A stretch of 64,000 bases of DNA from Scleromitrula shiraiana. Taxonomy: Eukaryota > Ascomycota > Leotiomycetes > Helotiales > Sclerotiniaceae. Positions 23,627 through 37,133 of the stretch are shown here, piece by piece (the first letter of the stretch is position 1; every line of letters starts with the position of its first letter). The position numbers were made by a program, and so were the translations under genes. The notes beneath the pieces are model-generated. The model was given only the letters and a program-made list of their open reading frames with translations. It did not search any database and was not told the DNA's origin. The stretch is from contig JABELC010000001.1 of the NCBI GenBank assembly GCA_028455995.1, positions 4,080,501 to 4,144,500 of the forward strand, written 5' to 3'.

Positions 23627-25226
23627 ATGAACAAACCTGATAAACCTTCCGAGTTTTATTTTGTGCTGCGACATCGAAAGGAAGATCCGGGTATGCGATC
23701 CTGTTTACCTATTCGGCTGGAATATACTAATTATTTTTTCCCCTGATGTAGATTGGGTTGAAGGAGCAATGATTGATGAGTATTCGACTAAGGATGTATC
23801 CGTTAACGGCGGAAAAGATGTGGGAACTATGCCGCCTTCAGAGACTGTTGTGGATTCAGATATCACCACGGAGGGCGCTAAAGATGCCACTAATCATGTT
23901 AAAAAAGAAGGTAGAAAATATTGCTCAGGCCAACCTGATCATTCAGTTTAGAAACTAATATATTCCAGGAACACGTGGGGAGGTAGCCAGATTAGTTGGA
24001 GGGCATGAAAAGTATCGTAAGTGTAGACTAGCACCCTGCTTAACAATAAACATCTTAAGCGAGCAATGCCTAACACCACTCATCATAGCGTGCTTCAGCC
24101 AACCACTTCTCCCATGCTACCACTACTTCCCCTACGAAACATACGTAGGTAAAAAGCTAATCTCCGTCGACGAAGAAGCAGAGCGCATTATAAAAGCTGC
24201 CTGTCTTCTTAACCACTCGCTCCACCACTTACAAGAACAATGGACTCATAATCGTGATATCGTGCCATCCGATTCGCGTATCCATGCCGTCTGCGAGGTA
24301 GTGTTGAAGTTGATAGGGAAGATGAAGGATGTTGGTGCTGCATCAGCTATCCCTCGAATTTTTCCCGAGCAAAAACTTGATATGAAACAGAAGGAGGCGG
24401 CATTTATGTTAGATTTGGAGACTACGAGGAAACAGAAACAAATCGATGGTATATATATAATCCTTGTCATATCTTTGCTTACTCCTAGGTAATACAATGG
24501 AGCTAACACTTCATATCTATAGCGGAAGCCAACGCTGTTACGCTTTTCCGATGGGATGACAGTACTGCGTTTGTCAGTGCACAACTCACCAAGGAGTCGA
24601 AAGGTAATATCTTTGTTGTTCCTCGTCTCACACATGATAAATGGAACTAACAATTTATCTTTTCAGCCCTTCGCGAGTATGGAGAAAAAGAAAAAGAGGT
24701 CATCGCTGCTAAAACCTCGATCGCCGAGTTCAAGACCGAAAATCTCTTCACGATCGATGCCGCCCTCGAGAAGTTGCACTCCACTCCTACCAATGGTACT
24801 CGAGCGAATTTCCAAAGACCGGGATAGGATAACCCTTTGGGGTCATTTTCATGAGAATATTTGTCACTCGTTTTTGTTATTATGGGATAGAAATTTTGAG
24901 GTCCTTTTTCATTGTTACATTCTCTGGATGCTATATTTATAGGCAGAGCTCCAGGAGCATGTGCAAAAACTGTTAGTGCAGCTACAAGTTCAGGGGTCAT
25001 AACAGATGCCGGTGATTTACTCTTCTCCGAGAACGATGCCTTACCACACGCATACGAAGCATCTGTCTCAATTCCAAAACACTATTTCCTAATACCTCTT
25101 GCACAACGGGGGTTTGGTATTCCAGATCAGACCCAGCGTTATTGCTGCAAGCAGTTTTGCTTGAGATCTACAGCATGGATGGCTTTTTACACACTTATGA
25201 AACCAGCGGGAAGCAATTTCAAATGA
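23627..25226 (+). CDS. hypothetical protein, seven exons
   Basis: Exons 23627-23690, 23752-23910, 23969-24016, 24089-24448, 24523-24603, 24667-24795 and 24943-25226 give 374 residues. All six introns are phase 1 with normal donors and acceptors. Recognisable stretches are HYFPYETYVGKKLISVDEEAE, a helical region with IRxF-like VLKLIGKMKDVGAASAIPRIFPEQK, a Lys/Glu-rich coiled-coil (MKQKEAAFMLDLETTRKQKQ) and ALREYGEKEKEVIAAKTSIAEFK. I do not recognise the family. The all-phase-1 pattern and clean reading support a real gene. The final exon is the least certain; it begins right after the coiled coil. Confidence 0.65.
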
Positions 25227-26072
25227 TGTTTAGGAGCCTGGGCTCATGTCCATTATTTTAAAACATAGGCATAAAGATATTCATCAACTAAATTAGGCGG
25301 GGATATATACATACAGACCGTGTTCCAGCTGCTTTACATGGACTTCCTTTTTCACTACATAGTTTTCTGGATACTATCTTAAATGAGATGGAAGAAACAT
25401 CTGAGAGTTGTTCTCTTTGGGCCAGATCTCATATCATTATCTATGCTTGATACTTTCTTCTAGAGAGATAATATAGAACAAGTCGCCTTTAAATAGCCGA
25501 ATACATAAAATTATAAACACATCTGTCTCGTGATAATTGAATAGGAAATGATTTTTCACCCTTGAAAATCGGCTTGCGACTTGTATTCGTGTTATTAAAC
25601 ATGTTGGGATCTGTAATCTAATATGTCTTTATCCTGAGAAACTATTCTCCTAAAATTTGAACTCTGAGAATGTAAATAGCTGTAGTCAAAAACCGTTTGA
25701 GTAACATATTTAAAGATCAAAACCGAATAGAATTAGTTTCAGATATCAACTAAACTCTTATCTAGAAAGGGAACCGCATGCTCTGCCTATCCATCTCAGG
25801 GAAGTTTTAGTTCTGATAGGCTAGTACACACCTAGCAATGACCAAGCTTTCGCTAGCCACTCTTAGGATTGTCTTTTATGATACTCTGATCACATTGATC
25901 CGTTGGTATATAAATGAGGGGATAATGTAGATGGAGCAAGGAGGTGATTATTAGATACGCAGTCTGATACGCCGGTATGCTTAACACTGTATCAGATTCA
26001 CTGCTCCATTGATAGAACCAAACCAACTATTTTGATGACAACGGGGTATATTTATTGTATTTTAATGGAACT
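25227..26072. other. intergenic between convergent genes, no gene seen
   Basis: AT-rich, short frames only. It includes the 3' flanks of the plus gene ending at 25226 and of the minus gene ending at 26073. Confidence 0.5.
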
Positions 26073-26836
26073 TCAAGCCTTTTCTTCTCCACTCTTCTCT
26101 TCACTCTTGGCAGCCTCTGGGTGCTCCTTCTCGTAGATCCAGTCATTTAATCCGTTACGGTTTCTAATGAAATATTAGTATTGGAGTAATTCTGATTATA
26201 TAAGATCCAACACACCTTGCGATTTCAATGGCATAAAACTGCATTCTAGGAACTATTACATCCTCCAATTAGCATGCACTTATTCCCTTTCCCAAACTTA
26301 TGCATAAAACATACCAAAGATTGTCTCATCTTGACCATATTCCCACTTCGCATCCGCTCTCAACATAGTACCAAAATTATAATCATCCACTTTCTTCTCA
26401 TAAGCCATCATAAATTTTCTCCACCTCTCCTTCCCTGCCTTACTCTTCATCTCATCCTCATCAATGGTAGCGGCCGGATCAAACTCAGGGAAATCAGTCT
26501 TCAAGTGTTCGTAAATGTCATCGTCGATCTTGGTTAGTCGGAGAGTAGATCCGCGCACTTTTTCGAGGATCGCCCAGTAGGTGGACATGTGTTGGACAAC
26601 TGCGTGAGGTGCGGGGTTAATCGCGGGGTAATGGTAATGGTAATGGTATTGGTTTGTTGGATTGGGAGGGGTGCGAACCTTTGACTGCAAATTGCTTCTC
26701 GATCTATGGATTTGTTAGCACTGCAGTGATTCAGATGCATGGAAGAGTGTCAGATGGGTGGTGATGTCTTAGAACTTACATCTTCCAAGTTATCTGCCTC
26801 TTCGGCGTTGAAGTTCTTTGGTGCTGAGGCACTCAT
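26073..26836 (-). CDS. PBDC1 family protein (yeast Ypl225w/Chp1-like eEF1A chaperone)
   Basis: Minus-strand exons 26836-26780, 26703-26679, 26599-26315, 26252-26216 and 26163-26073 give 164 residues, the usual size for the family. The protein starts MSASAPKNFNAEEADN and contains the family core QHMSTYWAILEKVRGSTLRLTKIDDDIYEHLKTDFPEF, then ERWRKFMMAYEKKVDDYNFGTMLR and the closing ARNRNGLNDWIYE. PBDC1 was named after a polysaccharide-biosynthesis match, but the yeast protein acts in the cytosol at ribosomes as a dedicated chaperone for newly made translation factor eEF1A. The acidic/Lys-rich end (EEKSGEEKA) is typical. Joins keep frame and have good splice signals. Confidence 0.88.
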
Positions 26837-28460
26837 GTTGTCGAATTCGGGAGGTTATGCTAATGATTTCTTTGTGAATTATTATACACGGTGTTTTGTT
26901 AAGAAAACTGATGTGTAATTTTTATTGAAATATTGCGAGGTTTAATCTGTGATATGTTGGTTTGAGATTGCCCCTCTTTAGAAAAAATTATGAAATGACG
27001 AAGGTTTCATTCATCCATCGGAGTCGGAACATATTTCTTCCTTCTAAATAGCTTGGCTTATATAATCCACGACCAATTCAGACTGCTGAACTCAGAACAG
27101 TACTCATCTATAACTTCTTGTTCTAATTGATAGATTAATATCGTCGATATGTTGTCTTACCATTTTAACCACTTACCTTATCTTACCTGTCGTTACAATT
27201 TCGCTATTTAATCGACTTAAGTCGAGTATCTACACAAGCACTATGTATTATGTAGGTATATATATCCTCTTGTAGCTCCCCCCTTTTACTATATAGTTGA
27301 TGATTCATTATACATTATTAGTTCTAACGCTTTCTGTACATCATTGTCGCTTCATCCGATGTATTTGATAATCTGGATGCATTTATTCTTCTTTGTGGCT
27401 TAATATATATTCAGTCTAGGGATTTTATAACAAGTTGTGTTTGTGAAAACGATGATAATTATATCTTTTTCTCCGTCGAGAACATCTAACTGCTGACTTG
27501 TCTAATGACTATCATGACTATCACGACATTAGAACCGCATAAGTATGGGTAGTTTTTAGTTATAATTTCATTATACCAATCATGTATCTTTTTGTAAACA
27601 TGATTATCATTCAATTGTCGAGTCCTTTCTATTTGATAGGTATCTGAGTATCTCATGATCAGATATCAAATGTGGTGTAGATGGTTCACTGCACACTGCT
27701 TTGAACACTGCATGATGGAAAACCCCTTGAGTTCATGCAAAGAGATGCTAGAGACAGAAAAAAAAATGTGAAGAATTGTTTTCTGTTTCCAATACGAAAA
27801 TATACTCTTGAGGTTTGGATATGAATGGTTGATGGATGCAGTATACGAGTATTTGGGTAAATTTTGTATGAAGCTATAGCTATACAAAAGCTATACAAAC
27901 TATTCTGAGATTAGTTCTATGGTCAAGTACATTAGATCCAATTCTCTCGTTCATCTTTTTTGTTCCTCTTATATTCATCGATACGATCTCCATCAATCTG
28001 TTTATCATACCACTCAAAAAGTCTGCGAGTTCTCTCCTCCTTCATCCATCCTCTGTCAATTAGATCTTTCTCTTACTTCTACTGTACCAATTCTCCTACC
28101 AAAATGTTTTCACTCTAGACGCTAGAGTATAATGTTATGACTAGGTAATTCCAATTGAGCTTGCTCAAAATTTCCATTACAAATCTTTGAAGGATTGCGA
28201 TTGTTTATTTATCCTTCTTCGCCATGTGTTTTATTCGAGGTCAACTTTATATATTCATATTTATATTCATATTCATATTCTATCTGAAGATTTATTTTCA
28301 TGACCAATACATACTGCAGATAATTCACTCTCAAAGAAACGATTGAGATAAAAGAATTCACTATCAATCACTCATTCGTTCTTATTATAACCAATCATTC
28401 TCACTTTTTGTCAATCTCCTCGTCAATGTCGAGTACCTGTCAAATATAAACAAGTACCCC
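26837..28460. other. long divergent intergenic region, no gene seen
   Basis: About 1.6 kb between divergent starts at 26836 (minus) and 28461 (plus). AT-rich. Minus frames at 27666-27898 are short and lack protein character. TTCATA repeats occur at about 28252-28278. The last 150 bp before 28461 is CT-rich and may be the leader of the next gene. Confidence 0.5.
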
Positions 28461-31105
28461 ATGGATGTTATTCATCAAAACAATAATATATCAACTCCCA
28501 ATTTCAATTTGACCTTAGAATCATCAGCTCTATTCGCTTTGTACTCACTCCTCAACTTCAACCTCAAATCTTTTGTTCATAGCCATTGTGGTTATTTCAA
28601 AATCAAGATGGTTTATGACGACCATAGTCACAAAGGTTGGGATACTCTTCTTTCCAAACAATTCGAACTAATCATAGGCATAGTATCTCTCCGAAGGTCC
28701 ATTATAGGATCTATTCGTCGATCTATATCACCATTCCCTAATATTTCCAAATGCACGAATGGTCACGGTTCGGTTCAATCTGCTCTAGATATTCCAGATA
28801 CAAAACGAAACAAATCACTCCCAACGCGCGCAGCATCAACAGCTGGTAGATACACAACGGTGTTTCAACACAACTCTACAATCTCGAACGAAACAAGTCC
28901 AAAATCAATTCATCTTATTCCATCGGCACAACGACAATCTGTTGTATCTTTTCAACTTCCTCCACCTGTAGCCATCAAAGATAGTCCTCCAAACAATGCC
29001 AGCGACACATTGTTGGCAATTTATCCTCTTCCAAGTAGTGGGAGACAAAGCCCATTTCGCAGCGGCTGGAGCTTCTTATCACGCAACTCGTCTGTTAGAA
29101 GCAGAGCTCCATCAACCTGCAAACCAAGATCATCGCATTTACAACTCGGACCGACTAGGGAAACATCATTTTCTCAACATAATCTTGATGAGGAATACGT
29201 CGAAGAGGAATTTCGACCAAAAAATCCACCTTTCGAAAGAAGTATAGATATATTTGTGAAGGATGAAGGAGATGGACCAACCGATCCTAATGTTGTTTTT
29301 GGGCAAGCTCTACCACCAAGATCAGAAAATTCATCTTCACGACTATTGGAACTTCCCATTCAAATCCGCCGCAGAATATACCATCATTGCTTTCCAGAAG
29401 AAGATCGAAAAATTGGTTTATCTCCTCGATTTGCTACTCAGGATTGTTTTTTCGATGACTACTTTGCTTGTCCATGGGATGTTCTTCAACCAGTCAGAGG
29501 AGGCCTCGCATCATTCAGTCTCATGCGCAACGAATTGATGACTTACTTCTGGACAGAGTATAAATTTCACGTTACCTTAAATCCATTTAGTGGACCTTTC
29601 TTTTCCCCATTATCACATGTTTGGATGCCAAGATACTTGGATAGAATTCAATACCTCACACTCGAAGCAGACTTTACTCGATTTGGCTGTGGTGCTTTGA
29701 AGATTGCTAGGCAGTTTGGATACGACATGGAAAAAGTTGAAAATCTTTTGGTAGATGTAGTCAATGGTTTATTGAAAAGATCTAACGAAGCTACCATGGC
29801 CGAACTCCATTTTATGTGTAGAAGATTTAAGGGAAATCGTGCAAAAGATATTAGAGATCCATGGGACTGGAGGGATGGAGGTCAGTTTGGTAAGCTGAAA
29901 CTTTCCTCAAGTCTATATCGTACGTCGGTGCTGCTCGATTACTAATAAAAATACTTCTAGAATACTGTCCAGAAGAAACAATGTGGTTATGTGATATTGT
30001 CATTAATCTTCGTGGGATCTTAAAGAGAGCAAGAATGTCAGGATTTCCCGTCGATTACACCGAAACTTTATTACACTGTATGTTTGGAGAGAACGAAGAT
30101 GGAGTAGAATGGGAATGTCCGATTGAATCCGCTTGGCCACCCCTTCCTTCCCAATCTTCTCTTGTCTATACCAAGAAGCTATGTGCAACTCCATCTCGTC
30201 CAATATCACCGACTAGTAAGAGTTACAGCATCAGTGAAGACACAATACGTACTGGCTGGGCTTATGAGCCATCTCTATATTCAAACGAAAAGAACGACGA
30301 TTCTGATGGAAGTCCAACTCTCATCGCAACGGATCTTCGACCAGGCACTTCTCATTCCACCTTGACCATAGCAGACCATGTCAAGAACTACCAGGAAGTT
30401 TTACCATCACTCGATTCGGTAGAAACCCTTAAGCAAGATGTTGAGATGATCATAACCGAAGCATGCGAAAATGTTACCATGAAGAGGACATGTTCACAAA
30501 AATTAGAAGAACAAATACCAACCATATCCAAACGTCCAGCAAGAAGTCGCAAAAACTCAGATACCAGGTTTCCCGGAGAGTCACTACACAAAAAAGCAAA
30601 GATGAGTAATTCATCCACAACCTACAACTCACCACCAACCACTCCAATCATGTCAAGAAAAAGCAGAGCTCAATTAAAAGAACAAAGCATTTCCGACCTC
30701 CCCGAAAATCCTCTAGATCGTAAATATCTCACACCCTCACCATCCTCATCCCCACCCGCCGAACCCCCATCAAACGCCTCCCCCAACACACTCAACAACA
30801 TCAACGAAAAAGACCCCGCCTACCTCCGAAGCCTCGATGCCATCCGCTCCGTATCCGCTTCAGCAGCTAGTTCCAATCATGCCCAATTACCTCTAATTCC
30901 TAATCCTAAATCTAGGAGCCTGAGACCTTTCTCTATGGGGTTCTCAAGTACAAATTTGCGGGTGGATATGGATGGGTTTCAGCGGGCTGTTAGTGAGAGG
31001 AGTACGACTAGTGTGGGGTTTATGAAGGGGAGTTCTATTTTGGAGGGTTCATTTGGGAGGAAGTATTTAAAGTTTATTGATAAATTGAGAGGAAAGAAGG
31101 GTTGA
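28461..31105 (+). CDS. hypothetical protein with F-box-like segment, long disordered tail
   Basis: Exons 28461-29889 and 29961-31105 give 857 residues. Residues ~1-290 are Ser/Pro-rich. At ~295 a segment SSSRLLELPIQIRRRIYHHCFP resembles the first helix of an F-box, followed by a folded region used in fungal F-box-like proteins (FSLMRNELMTYFW, YLDRIQYLTLEADFTRFG). Residues 540 to the end are again disordered (phospho-type SP/TP sites, basic RKSRAQLK). The first in-frame ATG is 28461; a second at 28609 (MVYDDHSHKG) would remove a hydrophobic leader and is equally possible. F-box proteins recruit substrates to SCF ubiquitin ligases; here that role is inferred only. Confidence 0.75.
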
Positions 31106-31449
31106 GTAATAATTCCGTTTGGGGGCCAATTGGGCTTGGGGCTTTTCGTGATGGAGATTTGTATATATGTTCCGGACAAAAAGGGTCCGAATGAGATTAA
31201 AAATAAAGCGTCATCGTGTAGGAGTTAATAGTTAGAATACCATTGTTGAACTTTTGTAGTTTGCTTCAATCATTGTTTTTGTTGATATCTATACCTCTCT
31301 GATCGTTGTGATTTTTCAATATCTCTAGGTCGTTGGCCATCATGTCCCTGGATTTCCTGCAGAGTTGAACATAGTAATGGAAATGCGGCCGCTCCACTTA
31401 ATCCTCCATTGCAAACTAGAGTATAGTAATCCACATCCGGTGTCTTCAC
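31106..31449. other. intergenic between convergent genes
   Basis: About 340 bp with no frame of interest. The imperfect repeat GCAAASTTGAGTRTAGTA-like occurs at about 31359-31377, 31408-31428 and 31456-31474, the last copy inside the next gene's 3' end. Confidence 0.4.
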
Positions 31450-32103
31450 TTATCCTTTGCAAAGTTGAGTGTAGTATTCCAAATCCGACTGCTTCACTTC
31501 TGCTTCCTGCGAACTTGAACTAGCCGATGAATGTTCTTCTTCATCTTCAGTTCCCTTCCGTGATTCTTCTTCCGGTCCTTCTTCTTGCAACATTTGATCT
31601 TCAGCCAAGGGTACGTCGTCTCCTGTTTGCTCCCCCAATTGCTCTTCCAAAAGTTGAATCTCGTGTTTCCTTTTCTCAATTAACATCTTAATATGTTGAC
31701 GATGGGAATCCGCAGTCGAGTTGGAGGTCAGGGGCACGTTGGAGGTTCATCATCTTCAACTTCTCTCTCATCCAATCTTGGTACTGGATAATACCCAGAA
31801 GTCGAGCCCGAATCTCGAGATGAGTGGTAGGGAGGAAGTTCGTCATTCTGTTTATCTTCTCTCGGGAAGTTGCGCCGACAAAGTGTCCTAGCTTCCTGTT
31901 ATTCTTTTCTGAGAAGAGGGGCTCATACCCGATCTGTGAAGTCTTTGTACTCTGTAAAACGCTTGTGCAGACTGATGCTCGTCTTTCCTCGTTTCGTTAT
32001 GCCTGTTGGGTTGTTGTTCTCCTTCGGTGTTCAACTCTTCATAGTGTATCTCCTCCGCCTGTCTTGATCCCAAACCTAGCTTTGTGCGCAATTTGGAGAA
32101 CAT
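31450..32103 (-). CDS. hypothetical charged, disordered small protein
   Basis: Minus-strand exons 32103-31951, 31895-31738 and 31669-31450 give 176 residues. The N-terminus (MFSKLRTKLGLGSRQAEE) is a short amphipathic basic helix, the middle is Ser/Gly/Tyr-rich (YHSSRDSGSTSGYYPVPR), and the C-terminal half is a Glu-rich coiled coil (EIQLLEEQLGEQ..) ending SDLEYYTQLCKG. No known domain. Introns are 55 and 68 bp with GT/AG ends and keep frame; the second donor (gtgccc) and acceptor (aaaag) are weaker. Composition is consistent through all exons. Confidence 0.6.
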
Positions 32104-32592
32104 GGTAGCTCTTTGCTTTTGTTATTCACTGGCAATTCCTAGGGGTCGAGAGGATGCAAGTTGATGAGGTGGCTTGAGGTTTAAAGATTCGATTGGGTGA
32201 ATTGGAAGGTAAAATAGTTGATCTTAATTACGACTCTGATTGTGATGATAGATAGAGAAATTAAAATCGGAGTAGAGAAGAAGAGAAGATGAATCACAGA
32301 CATCATAAGTGTGGGGGATCTGGGGTGCATGTAACAATGCTCTTAACCCGCACTTCAGCTGATCTATTTTCTAGTGTCTGTACAAAAACTATATATTCAA
32401 ATGTATTTTGAACAGATTTATGTTCTTAGTGATTGTCTGTCAACTCAATGAACATTCAGAATTTGAACAGCTTGGGCAGCAATTATAGACAGTCACTGCA
32501 TAACACAGTTCTACCCCATAGACTCCAATTTAAAGCTCAAATTGGTTTCAAACATTTAAATGTCTAGCTAACTTTCACTTCTTTCTCTGCCT
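32104..32592. other. intergenic, no gene seen
   Basis: AT-rich DNA between the start of the minus gene at 32103 and the stop of the ABC exporter at 32593. Likely promoter of the former and 3' UTR of the latter. Confidence 0.5.
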
Positions 32593-35500
32593 CTAAATGC
32601 TCTTCTGCCGATACCAAGTATTTATATTCCTCTTCTCCATCGGCGTAGAGGGTCTAAAAGTCTCATAATCCCTCATCAACTCCGCCTGTTCACTACTGCC
32701 CTCCCCATTTCCCACATCCCCACCCTCACACGCATCCTCCTTCTCTCCCCCAAACAACCCCCAAAACACACCGCCCTTCTTCGTTCTCAATTCCTCCACT
32801 CCTCCTACCTCAACCACCCTCCCCTTCTCAAGCACAACTACCCCATCCGCCATCCCCATCATCTCAAAACTATGACTTACAACCACTGTCGCCATGCCTA
32901 TTTCATGTTTCAATCTCCCCACCGTCTCTCGAACTACTTCTGCTCCTTCCCCATCTAATCCGCTTGTTGCTTCATCCAATATCAATAATTTCGGTTTTCG
33001 AACTAATGCGCGCGCTATGACGATTCTTTGCGCTTGGCCCGGTGAGAGAGTTTGGCCGCCTTCGCCGACAAGGGTGTTATAGGAAGAGGGGAGCGATGAT
33101 ATGAAAGTGTGAATTCCAGCGGACTTGGCAGCGGTAATTACAGAGGGGAGAGTGCTGAGTAAGGAGGTGGATGGGAGACCGTAGATGATGTTTTCGTGGA
33201 TGGTGGTTGGGAAGAGGATGGGGGCTTGGGGAACGAGGGAGATGGCGTTTCGGAGGGAGGGTGTGTTAATAGTTTGAATGGGGTGGGATGAGAAGGTTAA
33301 CGGTGGCGAAAAAGAAGAGGATGGGGCTGGGTCGGGTGGATAGAGATTTATAAGGAGGGATGTCAAGGTTGATTTTCCGGAGCCAGATGCTCCTACCAAT
33401 GCTGTCGTTGTATTGGGAAGAATAGTAAGATCAATTCCTTCAAGTGTTTTATATTCCGGTCTTGCGGGATAGGTGAAATCGAGACCTTGAAATTTGATTG
33501 GAAAAATCGATTCCAATCTTTCGCCCCCACTGGAATTTTCATGGGAGTTTTCCGGATCTAGATTTGCTAATTGGAGCATATGTGTCGCTGTTGTGCGGGA
33601 TGAGTTGATCTGTGGTATCATAGCTAACATGTTGGTACTATTTGCGATACCGAAGAGTAGGAGATTGACAGTTTGGAGAGCTATTGCTACCGTGATTGAA
33701 CCTTTGGTTATTAGAACGGTCGCGTAGTAGAAAACAACTGCTGTGACGAAAAGAGACATTGCATCTGTGAGTCCAAATAGTGTACCGGACCAATTGGCAC
33801 GTTTTCTTCCTACGCTATATGTTTCGTTCGTGGCGAGGTAATGCTTCTGTTTGAAGTAGCTTTCTAATGTGAATGCTCGCACGATTTTGATGTTGGAAAA
33901 TGTGTCGGAGAAGATCACACTGCTGATTGTAGATGCTTGGTTACATCGATGTTCCCATTTTGCGCTGACAGAGTTGAAAGTTCGCGTTACAGCGAATACA
34001 ACGGGACCACAAGCGATACATACGAGGGTTAGCTTCCAAGTGTTGACGAACGCCCATATGAGACATATTAATAGCATCCAAAAAGCTGTGAAAGCAGACC
34101 CCGCAAATCGACCCACCAAATTCCTCATTTCTTCTGCATTACGATCTAAAACTTCATTTAATCTTGCCGGGGAGTTTCTTGATTCTTCGAACCATGACTT
34201 TGGCTGTCCAAGGACTCGTTTTAGGGCTTCCACTCGAAGTGCATTTACCCATGCTTGTCCACTATGCTCCAACGCGTAATGTGAAGAGAAATAGGCGAAT
34301 CCATCAACGACGGCAACACCTAGTAAAGCAAGAGACCATTTTCTGGCTTCAGCAGATCGATTGATAGGTTGATAGAAAGTCTGGAGAAGACAGGCAAATA
34401 TAATGGCGCATGCGGGGGTGGCACATGCAACGACAAATGCCGCAATAAAACCGCAGATGAGGATTATCCTATCTCGTGAGTTGAGAGTCGGCCATACTGT
34501 ACCAAGGATATGTCTTAGGGAGGCGGGCTTGATTTCTTTGGGAGAAGACTTCGTTGGGGGTGTTTCTTCGCTGGTGACAGTGGGTTCTGGCTTTTCGACA
34601 ATACTAGTAGAATCAGATTCTGGAGAGGAAGTTGACCGAATCTCAGTGATAACGGGTTCAATGATAATGGGACTAGGTCTTTGTTTCTTTGTCGTTTTGT
34701 TTGACCTTTCGTTGAGTTGAATAGAAGAGAATCCCGAAATAGCCAATGGGTTTTCATCATGATATCTTGTAGGTGATGGGCTGTAAGACTCTCGCGTTCT
34801 ATGCGCGTGAGCTCTTCTAGGAGGAAGTCTTGGAAAATCGTCAAACCTCGCCCGTGGACTGTCAACCGTCGGAGATGTCCAAATTTCCTCGGCTTTCATC
34901 TCATTGGCATATGCTGCGGCATATCCTATAGACAATCTTCGATTTGACATCTCTATGATATGATTAATTGGAGATGATATGAGTGGGCTATGATCGCAAA
35001 GTGTAGATGCGATTGAGAAGTGCGAAGGTGTTGTTGATTCCGGTGCGGATTTTCTTCGCATGGTGTCCGTAGAAGATGGCCTCGGGAGCTTTTCTTCCGA
35101 TGGTGGTGAAAACCTCGATGGTCTTTGCTCGGGTGTTGAGAATGTCGCAAATGTTCCATTAGCCTTGGCTGATAATTTCTTTCGATATCCTTCTTGGACT
35201 ACTCGACTGTGTTCCATCACATAAACATAATCTTCGTCCCAGATTTGTGAGATATCGTGCGTAATGATTATCGTCGTTTTCCCCTTTCGCCACTCTCGAA
35301 TATTGTCCAGAACTTTTACTCCGCACTTATGATCAAGGGCACTGGTGCCTTCGTCGAGAATGAGGATTGGAGCATCACGTAATCTTGCTCTGGCTAATGC
35401 GATTCGTTGCTTTTGCCCACCACTCAATTGTCGTTCTCGAGAACCAACAACTGTATCAAGACCTAAAGGTAATCCAGCAAGAACATCATCCAAGCTAGTT

Positions 35501-37133
35501 TCCTCACATGCGTTCAGAATATCTTCTTCGTTAGAATCACCTTCTTTGCCAAACTCAATATTTTTTCGAATCGTTTCGTTGAACACGACACTCTGTTGTA
35601 AAACCAATGTTATATTTTTTCGAATCCAGTCTGTGTCTAGATCTTGCATGGGATGGCCATCGATCAAAATATTGCCAGCTTGTGGTTCATAAAATTTAAG
35701 CAGCAGGTTTCCCAAAGTACTCTTCCCAGAACCACTTTTGCCAACCACGAAAGTTGTTTCCCCAGCAGGAAAAAAGAAGGTTGTTTCGTTAAGAACTTTC
35801 TGTTGTCTATTCGAAGGATATGCAAATGTGACCTAATGTAATGTTAGCATCATCAGTTGACTGTATGTGTGGCATTCTTACATCGTTGATTTCGATATTT
35901 CCTTCAATCAAACTCGGCTTGATAGAACCTTCAATTTTGTGTACGTTTCCTCCACGATTGACCTGATTCATGATAGATTTAAGTGTTGCACCTGCAGACT
36001 TTCCCTTCGCCAAGACAAGCCACTGGGGTAGAATGATATCAACTGCTTGCATACCTGACAAGCAAGCATAAAAGGTTGTGACGACACGACCAGGATTCAT
36101 TCCGTCGTTCACTAAAGTGATACCATACCAAAAGCCTTGAACAAAAATGCCGATCATAATAGTCTTGGTGATTCCAAATTGAAGTGCATTACATCTGGCT
36201 TGTATCATATAATAGACAGTCGATTTTTTGATTGCTGATATATATTGCCATATCTCTTGATCCTGACCGTTAAATGCTTTGACCGTGTCAATGGCAGTTA
36301 CTGCCGTGTTTGCAAGCTTGGAAGCATGAGTGAGTTCTCGTTTCTGTGCTTCAATTGCCGGACCAAGCTTAAAGGATATCAGCCACAAAGCAGCACCAGC
36401 AAGAGGGAATGTTGCTATTATGACCAGAGTTAATTTCCAAGAGAAGTATAAAGCAGTTCCGAGGGATGCTGCAGCACAGGCAGTTTCGAATAGAAGAAAC
36501 CCAAGTGGTTGAGAAACTGACAATTGAAGTTCTCGAATTTGGCTATTTGATGGTAAGTACGAGTATTTGCTTAGAACTTGATTGATATACTCACGTCTCA
36601 ATTCGAATCAGCAAAGAGCCAATGCCATCCCTGCGAAGATCATACCATTCGAGATCCTTTTCCAACATACCAACAAACATATTTTCTCGGACACTCTTAG
36701 CTTGAAGCTCTCCAAATACCATCCAAGAGCAAAGAAATAATCCTTCAACTACCCATACCACAACTCCCAATACTGTAAGAGCAACACACCATTTCGAGAC
36801 ATGAAGTAAGGTCTCCTTAGCTGTAACAGCACCAGCCCCATACTGTGTTAATGAAGCAAATATATTTCCATAGAAAATAGCGGCAACAGGTTTCAGAATT
36901 CCGCTGGCAATTGCAAACACTACACATGAAGCTATATTGACTGTATGTTTTCTAGTCGTAAATGCGAATAAAGAGCGTGAGGATGGCTTGATTTCATCTT
37001 CGCGGTCATAATTATCAATCTCATGCATCTCAATTGAAGAATCCAGATCTTCATCAGTTCCAAGTGGAGTGTTTGATCCAGATTGACCATCTCTTTCATC
37101 GTTCGTAATACTTCTACGTAAAGAGATCGTCAT
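32593..37133 (-). CDS. ste6: full-length ABC exporter, STE6-like (a-type pheromone/lipopeptide exporter)
   Basis: Minus-strand exons 37133-36595, 36542-35882 and 35832-32593 give 1479 residues. The order is membrane domain 1, nucleotide domain 1, linker, membrane domain 2, nucleotide domain 2. NBD1 has Walker A GKSGSGKST (~431), signature LSGGQKQR (~536) and Walker B ILILDEGTSALD. NBD2 has Walker A GASGSGKST (~1210), signature LSPGQAQR and Walker B LLILDEATSGLD with the following switch His in VVVSHSF. The NBD1 signature is followed by ITHDIS. The linker is Ser/Pro-rich as in yeast Ste6, which exports the farnesylated a-factor at the plasma membrane. I chose ATG 37133 (MTISLRR) rather than an upstream in-frame ATG (37202) that adds a hydrophobic leader unlike the family. 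Confidence 0.9.
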
